Assembly (NCBI RefSeq): GCF_030813715.1 | Contig: NZ_JAUSUZ010000001.1 | Location: 8,042,501 to 8,106,500 of the forward strand | Direction: 5' to 3' | DNA: 64,000 nucleotides | DNA from: Catenuloplanes indicus | GTDB taxonomy: Bacteria; Actinomycetota; Actinomycetes; Mycobacteriales; Micromonosporaceae | The notes under the pieces: generated by a model | What the model was told of the DNA's origin: nothing | Databases searched by the model: none | What the model saw: only the letters and a program-made list of their open reading frames with translations | Translations under genes and position numbers: made by a program | Shown here: positions 44,730 to 55,673 of the stretch, one piece after another | Layout: each line of letters begins with the position of its first letter | How positions within the stretch are numbered: position 1 is the stretch's first letter

Positions 44730-45653
44730 TCAGCGGCGCAGCGTCGGCGACAGCACGCCGCGCCGGCGGACCGGCGGACCGAAACCGTCGTCCTCGTCCG
44801 GCAGCGCGTCCGTGCGGGATCGGCGCATCACGGTCACCAGCAGCGCGCCGCCGACGCCGGTCATGCCGACGCCGACCACGATGATCAGCGGGCCGAGTCC
44901 GTTGAAGAACGTGGTCTGCCCCTCCGCGGTGGTGAGGTCGACCCCGGCCGCTTGGTCTCCCGGCCCGGTGGCCGGTGCGTCGGTGTCGTCCTCCTGCGCG
45001 GCGCCGGCTTCGGCGGTCTCCTCATCATCGGGGCTCGGCTCAACGGTCTCTTCCTCGTCTACGGTGCTGTCGTCGTCCTGCGCGGCGTTCTCGTCTTCGT
45101 CTTCGTCTTCGTCGTCGGAGCGGGCGTTGCCGGTGCCCTGCAGCACCTGCCGGTTCGCGGACGCGCGGTCGAGCCGGTCCCCGGCCGCGTCGAACGCCTC
45201 GCCGATGAAGTCGACCCGCCCGTCCGGCGCGGTCCGGAAGAACGTCACCCGGTAGCGCACCTGGATCCGCTGGTTCTCACAGAGCTGCGAGTTCACCGGT
45301 ACGACCGGCACGCTGGACACCGCGTCGTCGGTGAGCTGCACCGTGTTCAGCGGGATCCACACGCCGTCCTCGTTGACCGCGATCTCGATCTCGTCGCGTT
45401 CGAGACCGCTCATCTGTACGGTCATCAGCGTCTGGACCCGCACACACCCCTCGTCGGTACGGGTCACCCGCAGCGTCGCCTCGCGCGGCACGTCGTCGGT
45501 CGCCAGGTCGTCGGAGATGCGCAGATCGACCTGGCCGGGTTCGGCGTGGGCGGGCGCGGCCGCCAGAACGACGCCCCCCGCCAGGCCGGCGAGCGCGGCG
45601 CCGACCCGCAGCGACCAGCTCGGCCCGCCGGCCGCGCGTGCTCTGCTCCTCAC
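44730..45653 (-). CDS. Secreted, membrane-anchored protein with an acidic stalk
   Basis: The 307-residue protein has a signal peptide (about 1-38, ending PAHAEP). A beta-rich extracellular domain follows (about 40-170) with two cysteines (EGCVRV, SQLCENQR) that could form a disulfide. Next come a strongly acidic low-complexity stalk (about 180-240), one C-terminal membrane segment (GLGPLIIVVGVGMTGVGGAL) and a basic cytoplasmic tail. This is the layout of a surface protein on a stalk. Function is unknown. GTG 45653 is preceded by GGAGG (8-base spacing). Confidence 0.78.
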   Translation of the reverse strand: MRSRARAAGGPSWSLRVGAALAGLAGGVVLAAAPAHAEPGQVDLRISDDLATDDVPREATLRVTRTDEGCVRVQTLMTVQMSGLERDEIEIAVNEDGVWIPLNTVQLTDDAVSSVPVVPVNSQLCENQRIQVRYRVTFFRTAPDGRVDFIGEAFDAAGDRLDRASANRQVLQGTGNARSDDEDEDEDENAAQDDDSTVDEEETVEPSPDDEETAEAGAAQEDDTDAPATGPGDQAAGVDLTTAEGQTTFFNGLGPLIIVVGVGMTGVGGALLVTVMRRSRTDALPDEDDGFGPPVRRRGVLSPTLRR

Positions 45654-45752
45654 GCGAAACGCCTCCTCTGTCGTCTCCGGGCAGGCAGACCGCACCGGTC
45701 CACCCGAAGCGAGATACGGAGTCGCCGCACGGAAGGTTCAAGCCGTCACCGG

Positions 45753-45825
45753 TCAGACGCGAGGAAACATGACGGTAATACGCAGACCGCCTTCCGCCGT
45801 GATCGTGCCGTGGTGCGCGCGGACG
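45753..45825 (-). pseudogene. Remnant of the 3' end of an OmpR-type histidine kinase gene
   Basis: The minus strand encodes HHGTITAEGGLRITVMFPRV then a stop. This matches the last residues of the intact kinase at 48552-49598 (HGGTITAEPGPAGGLRITVR, FPRR). The homology continues downstream of both stops (for example GCGAGATACGG with GGAAGG at similar spacing). The rest of this kinase copy and its regulator are gone. Confidence 0.82.
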
Positions 45826-45854
45826 GGCACCCAAGGCCGGGACGAGGAACCGGA

Positions 45855-47585
45855 TCAGCGCAGGTCCCAGAGCCACACGTCGTCCACCCGGGTGGCCGGC
45901 CCGAACAACTGCTCGGCCAGGTCCAGGAACAACTCGTCGCGGACCACCACGACCGCGCCGTTCCAGCGCGTCACCTCGGCCCGTACCGTGGCCCGGTCCT
46001 CCGCACTCACCGCCGGTGCCGCGCCCGCCTCGATCGTCAGGTGCACCAGCGCGGTGGCCCGGCTCCGCCGCGCCGGTCCCACGTGGCCCGCGCCGTCGAC
46101 GTCCGGGCCGAGGAAGTAGCCCTCCGGCACGGCGTACTCGTGCCCGGCCCACGCGCTCCAGCTCAGCTGCTCACGGCCGGCCCAGTTGTCCGGCGGCGGC
46201 AGCGTGACCATCGTGGTGCCGTCCGGTACGTACGACCGCCAGGTCCCGGCCGTGATGAAGTGCGGCGGCAGCCGGTCCGGCATCGCGGGCAGCGGCTGCG
46301 GGATCAGCGGCACCAGCGCCAGCACGATCGCGGTCCGCACCACGCGGCCCGGCACCCGGTCCCAGGCCAGTGCCAGCAGCACTGCGAAGGCGCCGATCAC
46401 CGCGTACGTCATCCGGCTCGGCATCGCCAGGTTCAGCACCGGGACCCCGTCGCCGAGCAGCGCCTGCGGGCCCGGGACGCCGGTCAGCGTGCCGCCGAGG
46501 CGCACCCGCGGGCCGAGCGACAGCAGCGCGGTCACGCCGATCACCGCGAGCGAGGTCCGGGCGATCGCGGTACGCCGCCACAGCATGACCAGGGCCACGG
46601 CCACGACCAGCACCAGCGGCCAGCCGAACCAGCTGTTCTGCTCGATCCGGCCCTGGGTCAGCTCCGCCGCGGGCGTTCCGGCGATCGTGTCCCGGGCGAA
46701 CGTCACCCAGGTCACCGGGTCCTCGCCCCAGGTGTTGAACGCGGGCATGCCGTCGAACGCGCCCGGCCCGTGGAACTGGAACCAGATCGGGTACGCGCAG
46801 AGCAGCCCCGCGGTCAGCGCGGTCACGCCGAGCGCCGCGCCGAACGACCGCCACCGCCGCCGCGCCTCGTCCGGCCGGGACGCGGCCCAGGCGACCGTCA
46901 TCACCGCGCACGCGATCGCGGTGACCAGCAGCACCTCCTCGTTGACGAACAGCTGCCAGGTGACCAGCGCGCCGAGCACCAGCCCGTCGCGCCGCCACCG
47001 GCCGCCGGCGCCGAGCCGGGCCACGGCCACCAGGATCAGCGGGATCAGCGCGCTGGACACGAAGTTCGGCTGGCCGTTCGCGTGGTGCACGACGCCGGGC
47101 GCGAATCCGGCGAACGCGCCACCGGCGAACGCGGCCGCGCCGCCGCGCACCAGATACCGCCGCAGCGCCCAGTACGCGGCCGTCGCGGTGCCCGCGCACG
47201 CGCCGACCATCCAGACCACGTACGCCACCCGCGGCCCGAACAGCATCGTGACCGGCGTCATCGGGATCGTCACGCCGAGCACCGACGTGTTCGCCATCAT
47301 GTTCACGCCGTCCGGCGCGTTCTGGGCGGTCGAGAACAGCGGGTTCTCCAGGTGCCGCACCGCGTGCGCGCCGTGGCTGAGCAGCCACTGGAACCAGGTG
47401 TGATCCGCCGGAACGTGCGACGTCAGCGTCCCGTTCGGATCCGCCAGGTACCGCCCCATCACCACCAGGCCGAGCGCCAGGTAGACACCAACCGCGACCA
47501 GGTGCGGCCACCACGCGCCCGCGCACCGCACCCCCGCCGCCGGCTCCACCCGCCGCGCCGGCGCCGCTATCACTGCTGTACTCAT
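45855..47585 (-). CDS. Polytopic membrane protein, GT-C glycosyltransferase-like
   Basis: A 576-residue protein with about 11 hydrophobic segments (residues 25-425) and a C-terminal soluble part (about 430-576). The first extracellular loop holds PNGTLTSHVPADHTWFQWLL and an Asn/Pro-rich stretch ENPLFSTAQNAPDGVNMMAN, like GT-C lipid-linked sugar transferases and YfhO-type proteins. FVNEEVLLVTAI contributes acidic residues. The sugar and acceptor are unknown. A decayed paralogue is at 50296-50417. A GCTTATCC direct repeat lies just upstream. Confidence 0.78.
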   Translation of the reverse strand: MSTAVIAAPARRVEPAAGVRCAGAWWPHLVAVGVYLALGLVVMGRYLADPNGTLTSHVPADHTWFQWLLSHGAHAVRHLENPLFSTAQNAPDGVNMMANTSVLGVTIPMTPVTMLFGPRVAYVVWMVGACAGTATAAYWALRRYLVRGGAAAFAGGAFAGFAPGVVHHANGQPNFVSSALIPLILVAVARLGAGGRWRRDGLVLGALVTWQLFVNEEVLLVTAIACAVMTVAWAASRPDEARRRWRSFGAALGVTALTAGLLCAYPIWFQFHGPGAFDGMPAFNTWGEDPVTWVTFARDTIAGTPAAELTQGRIEQNSWFGWPLVLVVAVALVMLWRRTAIARTSLAVIGVTALLSLGPRVRLGGTLTGVPGPQALLGDGVPVLNLAMPSRMTYAVIGAFAVLLALAWDRVPGRVVRTAIVLALVPLIPQPLPAMPDRLPPHFITAGTWRSYVPDGTTMVTLPPPDNWAGREQLSWSAWAGHEYAVPEGYFLGPDVDGAGHVGPARRSRATALVHLTIEAGAAPAVSAEDRATVRAEVTRWNGAVVVVRDELFLDLAEQLFGPATRVDDVWLWDLR

Positions 47586-47608
47586 GGCGGCCGAACGTAC
47601 GGACGCAC

Positions 47609-47627
47609 GGATAAGCGGCGGATAAGC
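47609..47627 (-). promoter_or_regulatory. Direct-repeat operator upstream of the membrane protein gene
   Basis: On the minus strand GCTTATCC occurs twice with an 11-base period (GCTTATCCGCC then GCTTATCC). This is the spacing bound by OmpR-family regulator dimers. It lies 24 bases before the start and is conserved ahead of the decayed paralogue (50442-50459). Confidence 0.6.
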
Positions 47628-47690
47628 AACCGCGCTACCCATTTGTCGCGCGGGGCGACGCCCCGCCGGCCGCACCCCTACGCTCGGCCG

Positions 47691-48470
47691 GTGTGGTGGC
47701 GAGCGCTGGCGGTCGTGACCGGTGCGGGGCTGTACGCGTGGGCGGTGATCGAGGGCCGCGCCTGGGAGTCCGCGGCCGGTCTGCTGCTGGCCTGCGGCGC
47801 GCTCGCCGCGCACGCGCTGCTCGGCGCCTCCGACCTCGAGCTCTACAGCCGCTTGCTGCTGGCCGCCGGACCGGCCTGCGCCGCGGTGGACCGGGTGGCC
47901 GCGTCCGTGGTGCGGCGGCACGACTACTCGTCGGGTAGCGGAATCGTGCACTCCGTTGACGAACAGGTGCTGTCCGTCGGCCTGCTGACCGTTCTCGCGG
48001 CCGTCGGGATCGTCGGTGCGGTGGCGACCATGCCGGGCGTCCGGCGCCGCCGGGTGTGGGTGCCGCTTGCCGCCGCCGGTGCCGGGGCCGTGGCCGCGGC
48101 GTGGACGGTACGCGTGGTTCCCGGTGTGTTCGGGCTCGACGCGGTGCCGGGTCCCGTTCCGCTACTGGTGGCCGTCGTGGGTGCGGCCGGCGTGCTGACC
48201 GTGGCCGGCCGCCGTGGACTGCGGCCCGCGCGGGACGCGGTGGTCCTGGCCGCGGGCGCGGTGCTGCTGGCCGGGCCGGACGTGGCGCACGCGGTAGTCC
48301 TGCACCGCGGGGAGGGCTACGGCGTCTTCTACAACGCACTGCCGGAACCCGGGCCGCTGCGGCTGGTGCCGGCCGGCGACGCGCCGGACTCGCTGCTGCA
48401 TCTCGCCGGGCTGGTGCTGATCGTCGTGGCCGTGCTCGGTGTGCGCGGGCGGCGCACGCCGTACCCCTGA
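47691..48470 (+). CDS. Polytopic membrane protein of unknown function, 259 residues
   Basis: About eight hydrophobic segments with few charged loops; one loop holds SVVRRHDYSSGSGIVHSVDE. No family is recognised. GTG 47691 lies 7 bases after TACGCT, a -10-like hexamer, suggesting a leaderless transcript. It is divergent from the membrane glycosyltransferase-like gene, sharing the region with the GCTTATCC repeats, and so may belong to the same regulon. Confidence 0.68.
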   Translation: MWWRALAVVTGAGLYAWAVIEGRAWESAAGLLLACGALAAHALLGASDLELYSRLLLAAGPACAAVDRVAASVVRRHDYSSGSGIVHSVDEQVLSVGLLTVLAAVGIVGAVATMPGVRRRRVWVPLAAAGAGAVAAAWTVRVVPGVFGLDAVPGPVPLLVAVVGAAGVLTVAGRRGLRPARDAVVLAAGAVLLAGPDVAHAVVLHRGEGYGVFYNALPEPGPLRLVPAGDAPDSLLHLAGLVLIVVAVLGVRGRRTPYP

Positions 48471-48551
48471 TGGAGGCACGCCGGCGGATCTCCGCGGTTG
48501 ACCCGATGCGAGATACGGGGACGCCCTGCGGAAGGATCGAGCCGGAACCCG

Positions 48552-49598
48552 TCAGCGGCGGGGAAACCTGACCGTGATACGCAGTCCGCCGGCCGGTCCG
48601 GGCTCCGCCGTGATCGTGCCGCCGTGTGCGGTCACCACCGCGCGCGCGATGGCCAGGCCGAGCCCGCTGCCGCCACTGTGGTCGATCCGGTCGGTGGCCA
48701 GCCGGGTGAACGGCTCGAACAGCCGGGTCACCTCCGCGGCCGGGATCGGCGGGCCGGTGTTCACCACGGTCAGCGCGGGCTCGTCACCGGTCGTCACGTG
48801 CACGGTGCCGCCCGGCATGTTGTAGGTGATCGCGTTGTGCACCAGGTTGCGGACCAGACGTTCCAGCAGCACCGCGTCGCCGTGGACGGTCCGCGGCCGG
48901 ACGGACGGCACCAGCGTGACCTCGCGCTCCGCGGCCGGTCCCGCGTGCGCCGCGAGCACCGCCTTGATGATCGCGTCCAGCCGCTCCGGGTTCTGCCCGG
49001 CCAGGCCCTGGTCGGCCTGGCTGAGCACCAGCAGACCCTCGATCAGCCGCTCGTTGCGCGCGTTCGCGGCCAGCAGCTGGCTGGCCAGCAGCGCGGACTG
49101 CTCCGGCGTGAGCGCCGCGGCCATGCCCACCTCGACCAGCGTGCGCTGCAGGGCCAGCGGCGTGCGCAGCTCGTGCGACGCGTTCGCGGCGAACCGGCGC
49201 TGTCCCTCGTAGCCGGCCGCGATCCGGTCCATCATCGCGTCCAGCTCGCGGCCGAGCCGGGACAGCTCGTCCCAGCGGCGGCGCGGTGCGCGGATCCGGT
49301 GGCCGAGGTTCTGCGGGCCGATCTGCGCGATCGCCGGGATGACCGTGCGCAGCGGCAGCAGCACCCAGTACGCCAGCAGCGGATAGCACAGCGCGAAGAT
49401 CACCAGCGTGCCGAGCAGCGGGCCGAGCGCGCGGAGCGGCGTGAACCGCTGAAGCTGGGCGCAGACGTTCGAGACGTCCTGGTACTCAAGGCTGTCGTGC
49501 CAGGTGTTGAGGCAGGTGTTCCACGAGTTGCCGTGCATGATCGCGGTCAGCAGAATCAGCCCGGCGCAGACCAGCACCAGCCGCCACCGGACGCTCAC
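48552..49598 (-). CDS. OmpR-type sensor histidine kinase
   Basis: A 348-residue kinase with two membrane segments (about 5-22 and 55-78) bracketing a short extracytoplasmic loop with two cysteines (NTCLNTWHDSLEYQDVSNVC). A HAMP region follows, then the H box RRFAANASHELRTPLALQ, an N box LVRNLVHNAITYN, and G boxes GGSGLGLAIARAV and GGTITAEPG. GTG 49598 overlaps the regulator stop, so the pair is coupled. A 3'-end copy survives at 45753-45825. Confidence 0.93.
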   Translation of the reverse strand: MSVRWRLVLVCAGLILLTAIMHGNSWNTCLNTWHDSLEYQDVSNVCAQLQRFTPLRALGPLLGTLVIFALCYPLLAYWVLLPLRTVIPAIAQIGPQNLGHRIRAPRRRWDELSRLGRELDAMMDRIAAGYEGQRRFAANASHELRTPLALQRTLVEVGMAAALTPEQSALLASQLLAANARNERLIEGLLVLSQADQGLAGQNPERLDAIIKAVLAAHAGPAAEREVTLVPSVRPRTVHGDAVLLERLVRNLVHNAITYNMPGGTVHVTTGDEPALTVVNTGPPIPAAEVTRLFEPFTRLATDRIDHSGGSGLGLAIARAVVTAHGGTITAEPGPAGGLRITVRFPRR

Positions 49599-50254
49599 CG
49601 GCCGATCCGGTATCCGGCGCGCGGCACCGTGTGCAGGATCGCCGGCTCGCCCAGCTTGCGGCGCAGCGTCATCACCGCCACCCGGATCACGTTCGTGAAC
49701 GGGTCGGTGTGCTCGTCCCACACCTGTTCCAGCAGGTCCTCCGTGGTGACGGTCTGGCCGCGGGCCCGCATCAGCGCGTGCAGCAGCCCGAACTCCTTCG
49801 TGGTCAGCCCCAGCGGCCGGCCGTCTCGGGTCGCGGTCCGGGACGCCACGTCGACCACGATCCCGTCCTGCTCCAGCACCGGAGGCAGCGCGGGTGCGGT
49901 ACGTCTCGCCAGGGCCCGCACCCGCGCTACCAGCTCGGCGAACGCGAACGGCTTCGTCAGATAGTCGTCCGCGCCGAGTCCCAGCCCTTCCACCCGGTCG
50001 TAGACGCCGGCGGCCGCGGTGAGCAGCAGCAGCCGCGTCTCCGGCCGTTCCCGCGCGGCCCACCGGCAGAGATCGTCACCGGACCGTCCCGGCATGTCCC
50101 GGTCCAGCACGGCCACGTCGTAGCGGTGCACGGAGAGGCGCTCGTGCGCGCCGTCGCCGTCGTAGCAGACGTCCACCGCCATCGCCTCCCGCCGCAGCCC
50201 GAGCGCGATCGTGTCGGCGAGCAGGCGCTCGTCGTCGGCCACCAGAACCCGCAC
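49595..50254 (-). CDS. OmpR-type response regulator
   Basis: A 219-residue regulator. The receiver has VLVADDERLLADTI, phospho-acceptor Asp in VAVLDRDMPG, and Lys in DDYLTKPFAF. The winged helix is LGLTTKEFGLLHALMRARGQ and TNVIRVAVMTLRRKLG, with the wing HTVPRAGYRI. GTG 50254 is chosen because GGGAG precedes it by 7 bases; GTG 50272 is an alternative. It probably binds the 11-base-period GCTTATCC repeats found upstream of both membrane-protein copies. Confidence 0.92.
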   Translation of the reverse strand: MRVLVADDERLLADTIALGLRREAMAVDVCYDGDGAHERLSVHRYDVAVLDRDMPGRSGDDLCRWAARERPETRLLLLTAAAGVYDRVEGLGLGADDYLTKPFAFAELVARVRALARRTAPALPPVLEQDGIVVDVASRTATRDGRPLGLTTKEFGLLHALMRARGQTVTTEDLLEQVWDEHTDPFTNVIRVAVMTLRRKLGEPAILHTVPRAGYRIGR

Positions 50255-50295
50255 GTCGTCACTCCCGGTCACGTAGCACATCGATGATCAGAATG

Positions 50296-50417
50296 TCAGA
50301 GATCCAGTTGCCAGATCCACACGTCGTCGACGCGGCCCGGCCAGCATCATGACCGGCGCCAGCGGGATGGGCACACCGGGCGGCCCGCGCCGGCGCCTCG
50401 ATCAGTGCGGTGGTCAT
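50296..50417 (-). pseudogene. Decayed paralogue of the membrane glycosyltransferase-like gene
   Basis: Three short homologous pieces remain. The start MTTALIEAPARAAR matches MSTAVIAAPARRVE. In a shifted frame VPIPLAPVMMLAGPR matches VTIPMTPVTMLFGPR. The end VDDVWIWQLDL-stop matches VDDVWLWDLR-stop. About 530 codons are missing in two or more deletions. The 5' flank is also conserved. Confidence 0.85.
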
Positions 50418-50441
50418 GGCCGTCGAACCTACGGGCGCGCA

Positions 50442-50459
50442 CATAAGCGGCGGATAAGC
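50442..50459 (-). promoter_or_regulatory. Direct-repeat operator, copy ahead of the decayed paralogue
   Basis: On the minus strand GCTTATCCGCC is followed by GCTTATG, the same 11-base-period repeat as at 47609-47627, with the second repeat partly degraded. It may still drive the downstream regulator/kinase pair. Confidence 0.5.
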
Positions 50460-50525
50460 AAAATCCCATACCCCGGAAGAGGGAAGGCAAGCCCTTTCGG
50501 GACAAAAATCGGGACGAAACGGTGA

Positions 50526-52979
<2,454 letters not shown>

Positions 52980-52983
52980 AGCC

Positions 52984-53019
52984 GGTCCCCGGCCGGCGCG
53001 ATCGCGCCGGCCGGGGACC
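52984..53019. terminator. Perfect 36-base palindromic hairpin
   Basis: Arms GGTCCCCGGCCGGCGCG and CGCGCCGGCCGGGGACC are fully complementary around AT. It lies between the convergent geosmin synthase and membrane-protein genes, so it can terminate both. Confidence 0.85.
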
Positions 53020-53022
53020 CGG

Positions 53023-53682
53023 TCAGGCCGGTGCGCCGGTGGCCCGGCGGGTGCGCGCGTAGCGGACCGCGAGCGCGTTCAGCGCGACACCCCAGATCAG
53101 CGCGACGACCGTCCATCGTGCCCAGTCGGCCGGGCCGGCGTCGCCGGACAGCAGCGTGCCGGCGACCGGGAACGGCGTCAGCCAGTCGCCGAGCGGCGGG
53201 ACGAGCAGCAGCACAGCCCACAACCCCAGCGGTACGACGACGGTGGCGGCGCAGGCCACCCAGGCCGGCCGGATCAGCACGCCCAGGCCGGTGCCGGTCA
53301 GATTCGCCACGATCTGCACCAGCACGCCGCCGGCCAGCACCGTGCCCGCGCCCGCCCAGGATCCACCCGCGGCCGCCAGCGCGCCCGCGGCCAGCAGGCC
53401 GCCGGTCAGCCCGGTCGCGGCGCCCAGCAGCACGGCGGTGCCGAGCACCGGTGCGGCCGCCCGCCCGGCCGTGGCGCGCAGGTCCCGGCCGAGCAGCACG
53501 CCGTGGAACGGCAGCACCACGGACATGAACATCTGCGTGCCGAACGCGACGAACGCGAACGTGCGCTCGTCCGGCGGCAGCGCGATCGCCATCAGCGCGG
53601 CGATCACCGCGCCGGTCAGCAGCGTTATCCCGAGCAGCCACCGTTTCGCCGCCGTGCCGTACACCCGCTCGCCCATCCCCAT
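53023..53682 (-). CDS. Membrane protein, possible ABC-2-type permease
   Basis: A 219-residue protein with six hydrophobic segments. The order (a first segment LLGITLLTGAVIAALMAIAL, a long re-entrant middle, Gly/Ala-rich helices and a C-terminal basic tail) resembles small ABC-2 permeases encoded in actinobacteria. No ATPase gene adjoins it, so the assignment is weak. ATG 53682 is chosen; ATG 53712 is a longer alternative. Confidence 0.6.
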   Translation of the reverse strand: MGMGERVYGTAAKRWLLGITLLTGAVIAALMAIALPPDERTFAFVAFGTQMFMSVVLPFHGVLLGRDLRATAGRAAAPVLGTAVLLGAATGLTGGLLAAGALAAAGGSWAGAGTVLAGGVLVQIVANLTGTGLGVLIRPAWVACAATVVVPLGLWAVLLLVPPLGDWLTPFPVAGTLLSGDAGPADWARWTVVALIWGVALNALAVRYARTRRATGAPA

Positions 53683-53793
53683 GGCCCCCGATCGATCTCG
53701 ATGAGCCCTCATGATGGCGGACCGTCACCTGGCGGAGCCAGAGCGTTTTCCCGAGAACGGGGCGCCCACCGCGCGGTGGGCGCCCGCACCGTC

Positions 53794-55014
53794 CTATCTG
53801 AAGGTGACGTCGCTGCGGTTGACCTTGCAGTTGGCGTCGTTCCAGCCCTCACCGAGGTAGCTCGGCTCGCTGCCCTTCGCGACACCCTTGTACTTGCCGC
53901 ACACCGTGGCCGAGCCGACGATCGTGACCCGGGTGATGGTGGCGGTGTCGTTCCAGTTGCTGTTGATGCCGGCGACCATGTCGATGTCGTCCAGCAGCAC
54001 GTTGTCGATCTTCACGTGCCGCGTGTGCGAGCTGGTGCAGTTGCCGCAGGCCCGGTACAGCTTGCCGGAGCCCTTCAGGTAGAAGCCGCTGATGCTCACG
54101 GTGCCGTTGCCGTTGTGCTGGAACGTCTTGTCGCTGCCGGACCGCGCGCCGCCACCGATCACGTACGAGGTGCCGCCGCTGGTGCCCTTGAACGTGGCGG
54201 CGTCCTCACCGATGTCGTTCCACCAGACGTTGCGCAGCGTGCAGGTGCCCTCGCAGTGCACGCCGTCGCCGGCCGGCGAGCCGAGGATGACGTTCTGCAG
54301 CGTACCGCCGTTGGCGATGGTGAACATCGGGTCCTGTGACTCGCTCTGCCCACCGTCACCGATGCAGCAGTAGGTCTTCATCCCGCCGTCGAACGTGCCG
54401 GACACGTTCACCGTGCCGGAGATGCTCACGTTGCCCTGCGACGACGGCCAGGCGCCGGTCGGCGTGCCCGGGTTGCCGGAACCGCCGGTCGGAGTGGGCG
54501 TCGGGTTGCCGGTCGGGCCACCCGTGGTCGGCCCGGTCGTCGGGTTCGAGCTGCCACCGGAGTACGTCTCGAACTCCGCGATCCGCGGCACGCCGGACGC
54601 GCTCGTGATGTCCAGCGTGACCTTCTTCAGCGACGTCGCGGCGACGTTGATCGTGCTCGGGCTGCCGCTGCCGCTGGCCAGGACCGCGCCGCTGTCCGCA
54701 TTGAGCAGACGCCACGCGCTGATCGACCCGCCGCCGGACGCCTGCTTGATCACCACGCTGCTCACCGTGGTGGCGCTGCTCCACTTGACCGACACGTAGC
54801 CGGTCGCGCTGCCCGGTGCCCAGTAGGTGCCGGTGTCGCCGTCCTTGACGTTGCCGTAACTGGTGCCGCTGGCCTTGCTCGACCCGTCGGCACCGCCGCT
54901 CAGGCTCAGGTTGCCGTCCGCCGCCCACGCCTGCGGCAACGACAGCATGACCGCCGCCCCCACCGCCGCGACGGCACCCCCGGTCATCCACCGGAGGGCT
55001 GCTGATCTTTTCAT
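53794..55014 (-). CDS. Secreted pectate lyase, family PL3, with discoidin-like binding domain
   Basis: The 406-residue protein has a signal peptide (about 1-31, ending AWAAD). An F5/8-type (discoidin-like) module follows (about 33-140; NVKDGDTGTYWAPG and RIAEFETYSGG), then a Thr/Pro/Gly linker (about 140-180) and a PL3 parallel beta-helix (about 185-406). PL3 hallmarks are cysteine-rich turns (TYCCIGDGGQSESQDP, GVHCEGTCTLRNVWW), a likely Ca/catalytic stretch DIGEDAATFKG, and NGNGTVSISGFYLKGSGKLY with RACGNC. It cleaves polygalacturonate by beta-elimination. AAGGTGAG precedes ATG 55014. Confidence 0.9.
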   Translation of the reverse strand: MKRSAALRWMTGGAVAAVGAAVMLSLPQAWAADGNLSLSGGADGSSKASGTSYGNVKDGDTGTYWAPGSATGYVSVKWSSATTVSSVVIKQASGGGSISAWRLLNADSGAVLASGSGSPSTINVAATSLKKVTLDITSASGVPRIAEFETYSGGSSNPTTGPTTGGPTGNPTPTPTGGSGNPGTPTGAWPSSQGNVSISGTVNVSGTFDGGMKTYCCIGDGGQSESQDPMFTIANGGTLQNVILGSPAGDGVHCEGTCTLRNVWWNDIGEDAATFKGTSGGTSYVIGGGARSGSDKTFQHNGNGTVSISGFYLKGSGKLYRACGNCTSSHTRHVKIDNVLLDDIDMVAGINSNWNDTATITRVTIVGSATVCGKYKGVAKGSEPSYLGEGWNDANCKVNRSDVTFR

Positions 55015-55226
55015 CCGTGTCTCACCTTCATGGTCGACAAGTGCGCCGGCGCCACACCGCTTCCATTCTGGAAAGCGCATTCCTGGAGGATAGATACGTC
55101 TCGATCCCGAAGGCAAGTGCCGGCTCGCCGCCGGTCCCGGGTCCGTGGCGCGGCCGCGTCCCGGCTCGCGCGACAGTCCCTGTACGGGGAATTGAGGCCG
55201 ATGTGACCCGGTCATACAGTCGCGGA

Positions 55227-55673
55227 ATGCGACCTCATGCGTACCGGACCGGGCTGGTGGCCGTCCTTCTCGCCGGCTGTGCCGGCACCGGGGGCACGGG
55301 TACCGGTGGCGCGGGTACCGGTGGCGCGGGTACCGGTGGGCCGGCCTCGCCGGTGCCGAGCGCGGTCGTGGTCCCGTCGTCGCCGGCCGCCGCGCACAGC
55401 CTGGTGATCACGGCCGAGGGGGACGCCGAGATCATCTCGATCGTCTACGAGCTCGACGGCGAGACGAGTACCGAGGGGCCGGCATCACTGCCGTGGCGGA
55501 AGACCGTGGAGGTCCCGGCCGACGGCCGGCCGCACCGATGGAGCCTCACCCTCACGCACGGCAGTGGCCGCGCCACCCTCGTCGCGACGTTCGACGGCGC
55601 TCCGGCCGGACGATCCCAGGGGGCCGGGACCGGTCAGGGCACGCTGCGGGTGAGCGGCTCCGTCGATGCGTGA
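55227..55673 (+). CDS. Putative lipoprotein of unknown function
   Basis: A 148-residue protein with a lipoprotein signal (lipobox LLAGC, Cys near 18), then a TGGAG-type Gly/Thr repeat encoded by tandem GGTACCGGTGGCGCG-like units. It ends in a beta-rich C-terminal domain (LVITAEGDAEIISIVYELDG, then RWSLTLTHGSGRATLVATFD). The domain looks immunoglobulin-like. Its end overlaps the next lipoprotein gene by 8 bases. Confidence 0.7.
   Translation: MRPHAYRTGLVAVLLAGCAGTGGTGTGGAGTGGAGTGGPASPVPSAVVVPSSPAAAHSLVITAEGDAEIISIVYELDGETSTEGPASLPWRKTVEVPADGRPHRWSLTLTHGSGRATLVATFDGAPAGRSQGAGTGQGTLRVSGSVDA
55290..55345 (+). repeat. Short tandem repeats encoding the lipoprotein Gly/Thr linker
   Basis: Units of GGTACCGGTGGCGCG (15 bases) repeat about three to four times just after the lipobox codon. 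Confidence 0.65.

Noticed and set aside
50281-50417. A real 52-codon gene starting at the ATG at 50417 on the minus strand
   Set aside because: Its frame changes within the homologous pieces and only scraps of the paralogous membrane protein are present, so it is treated as a pseudogene.
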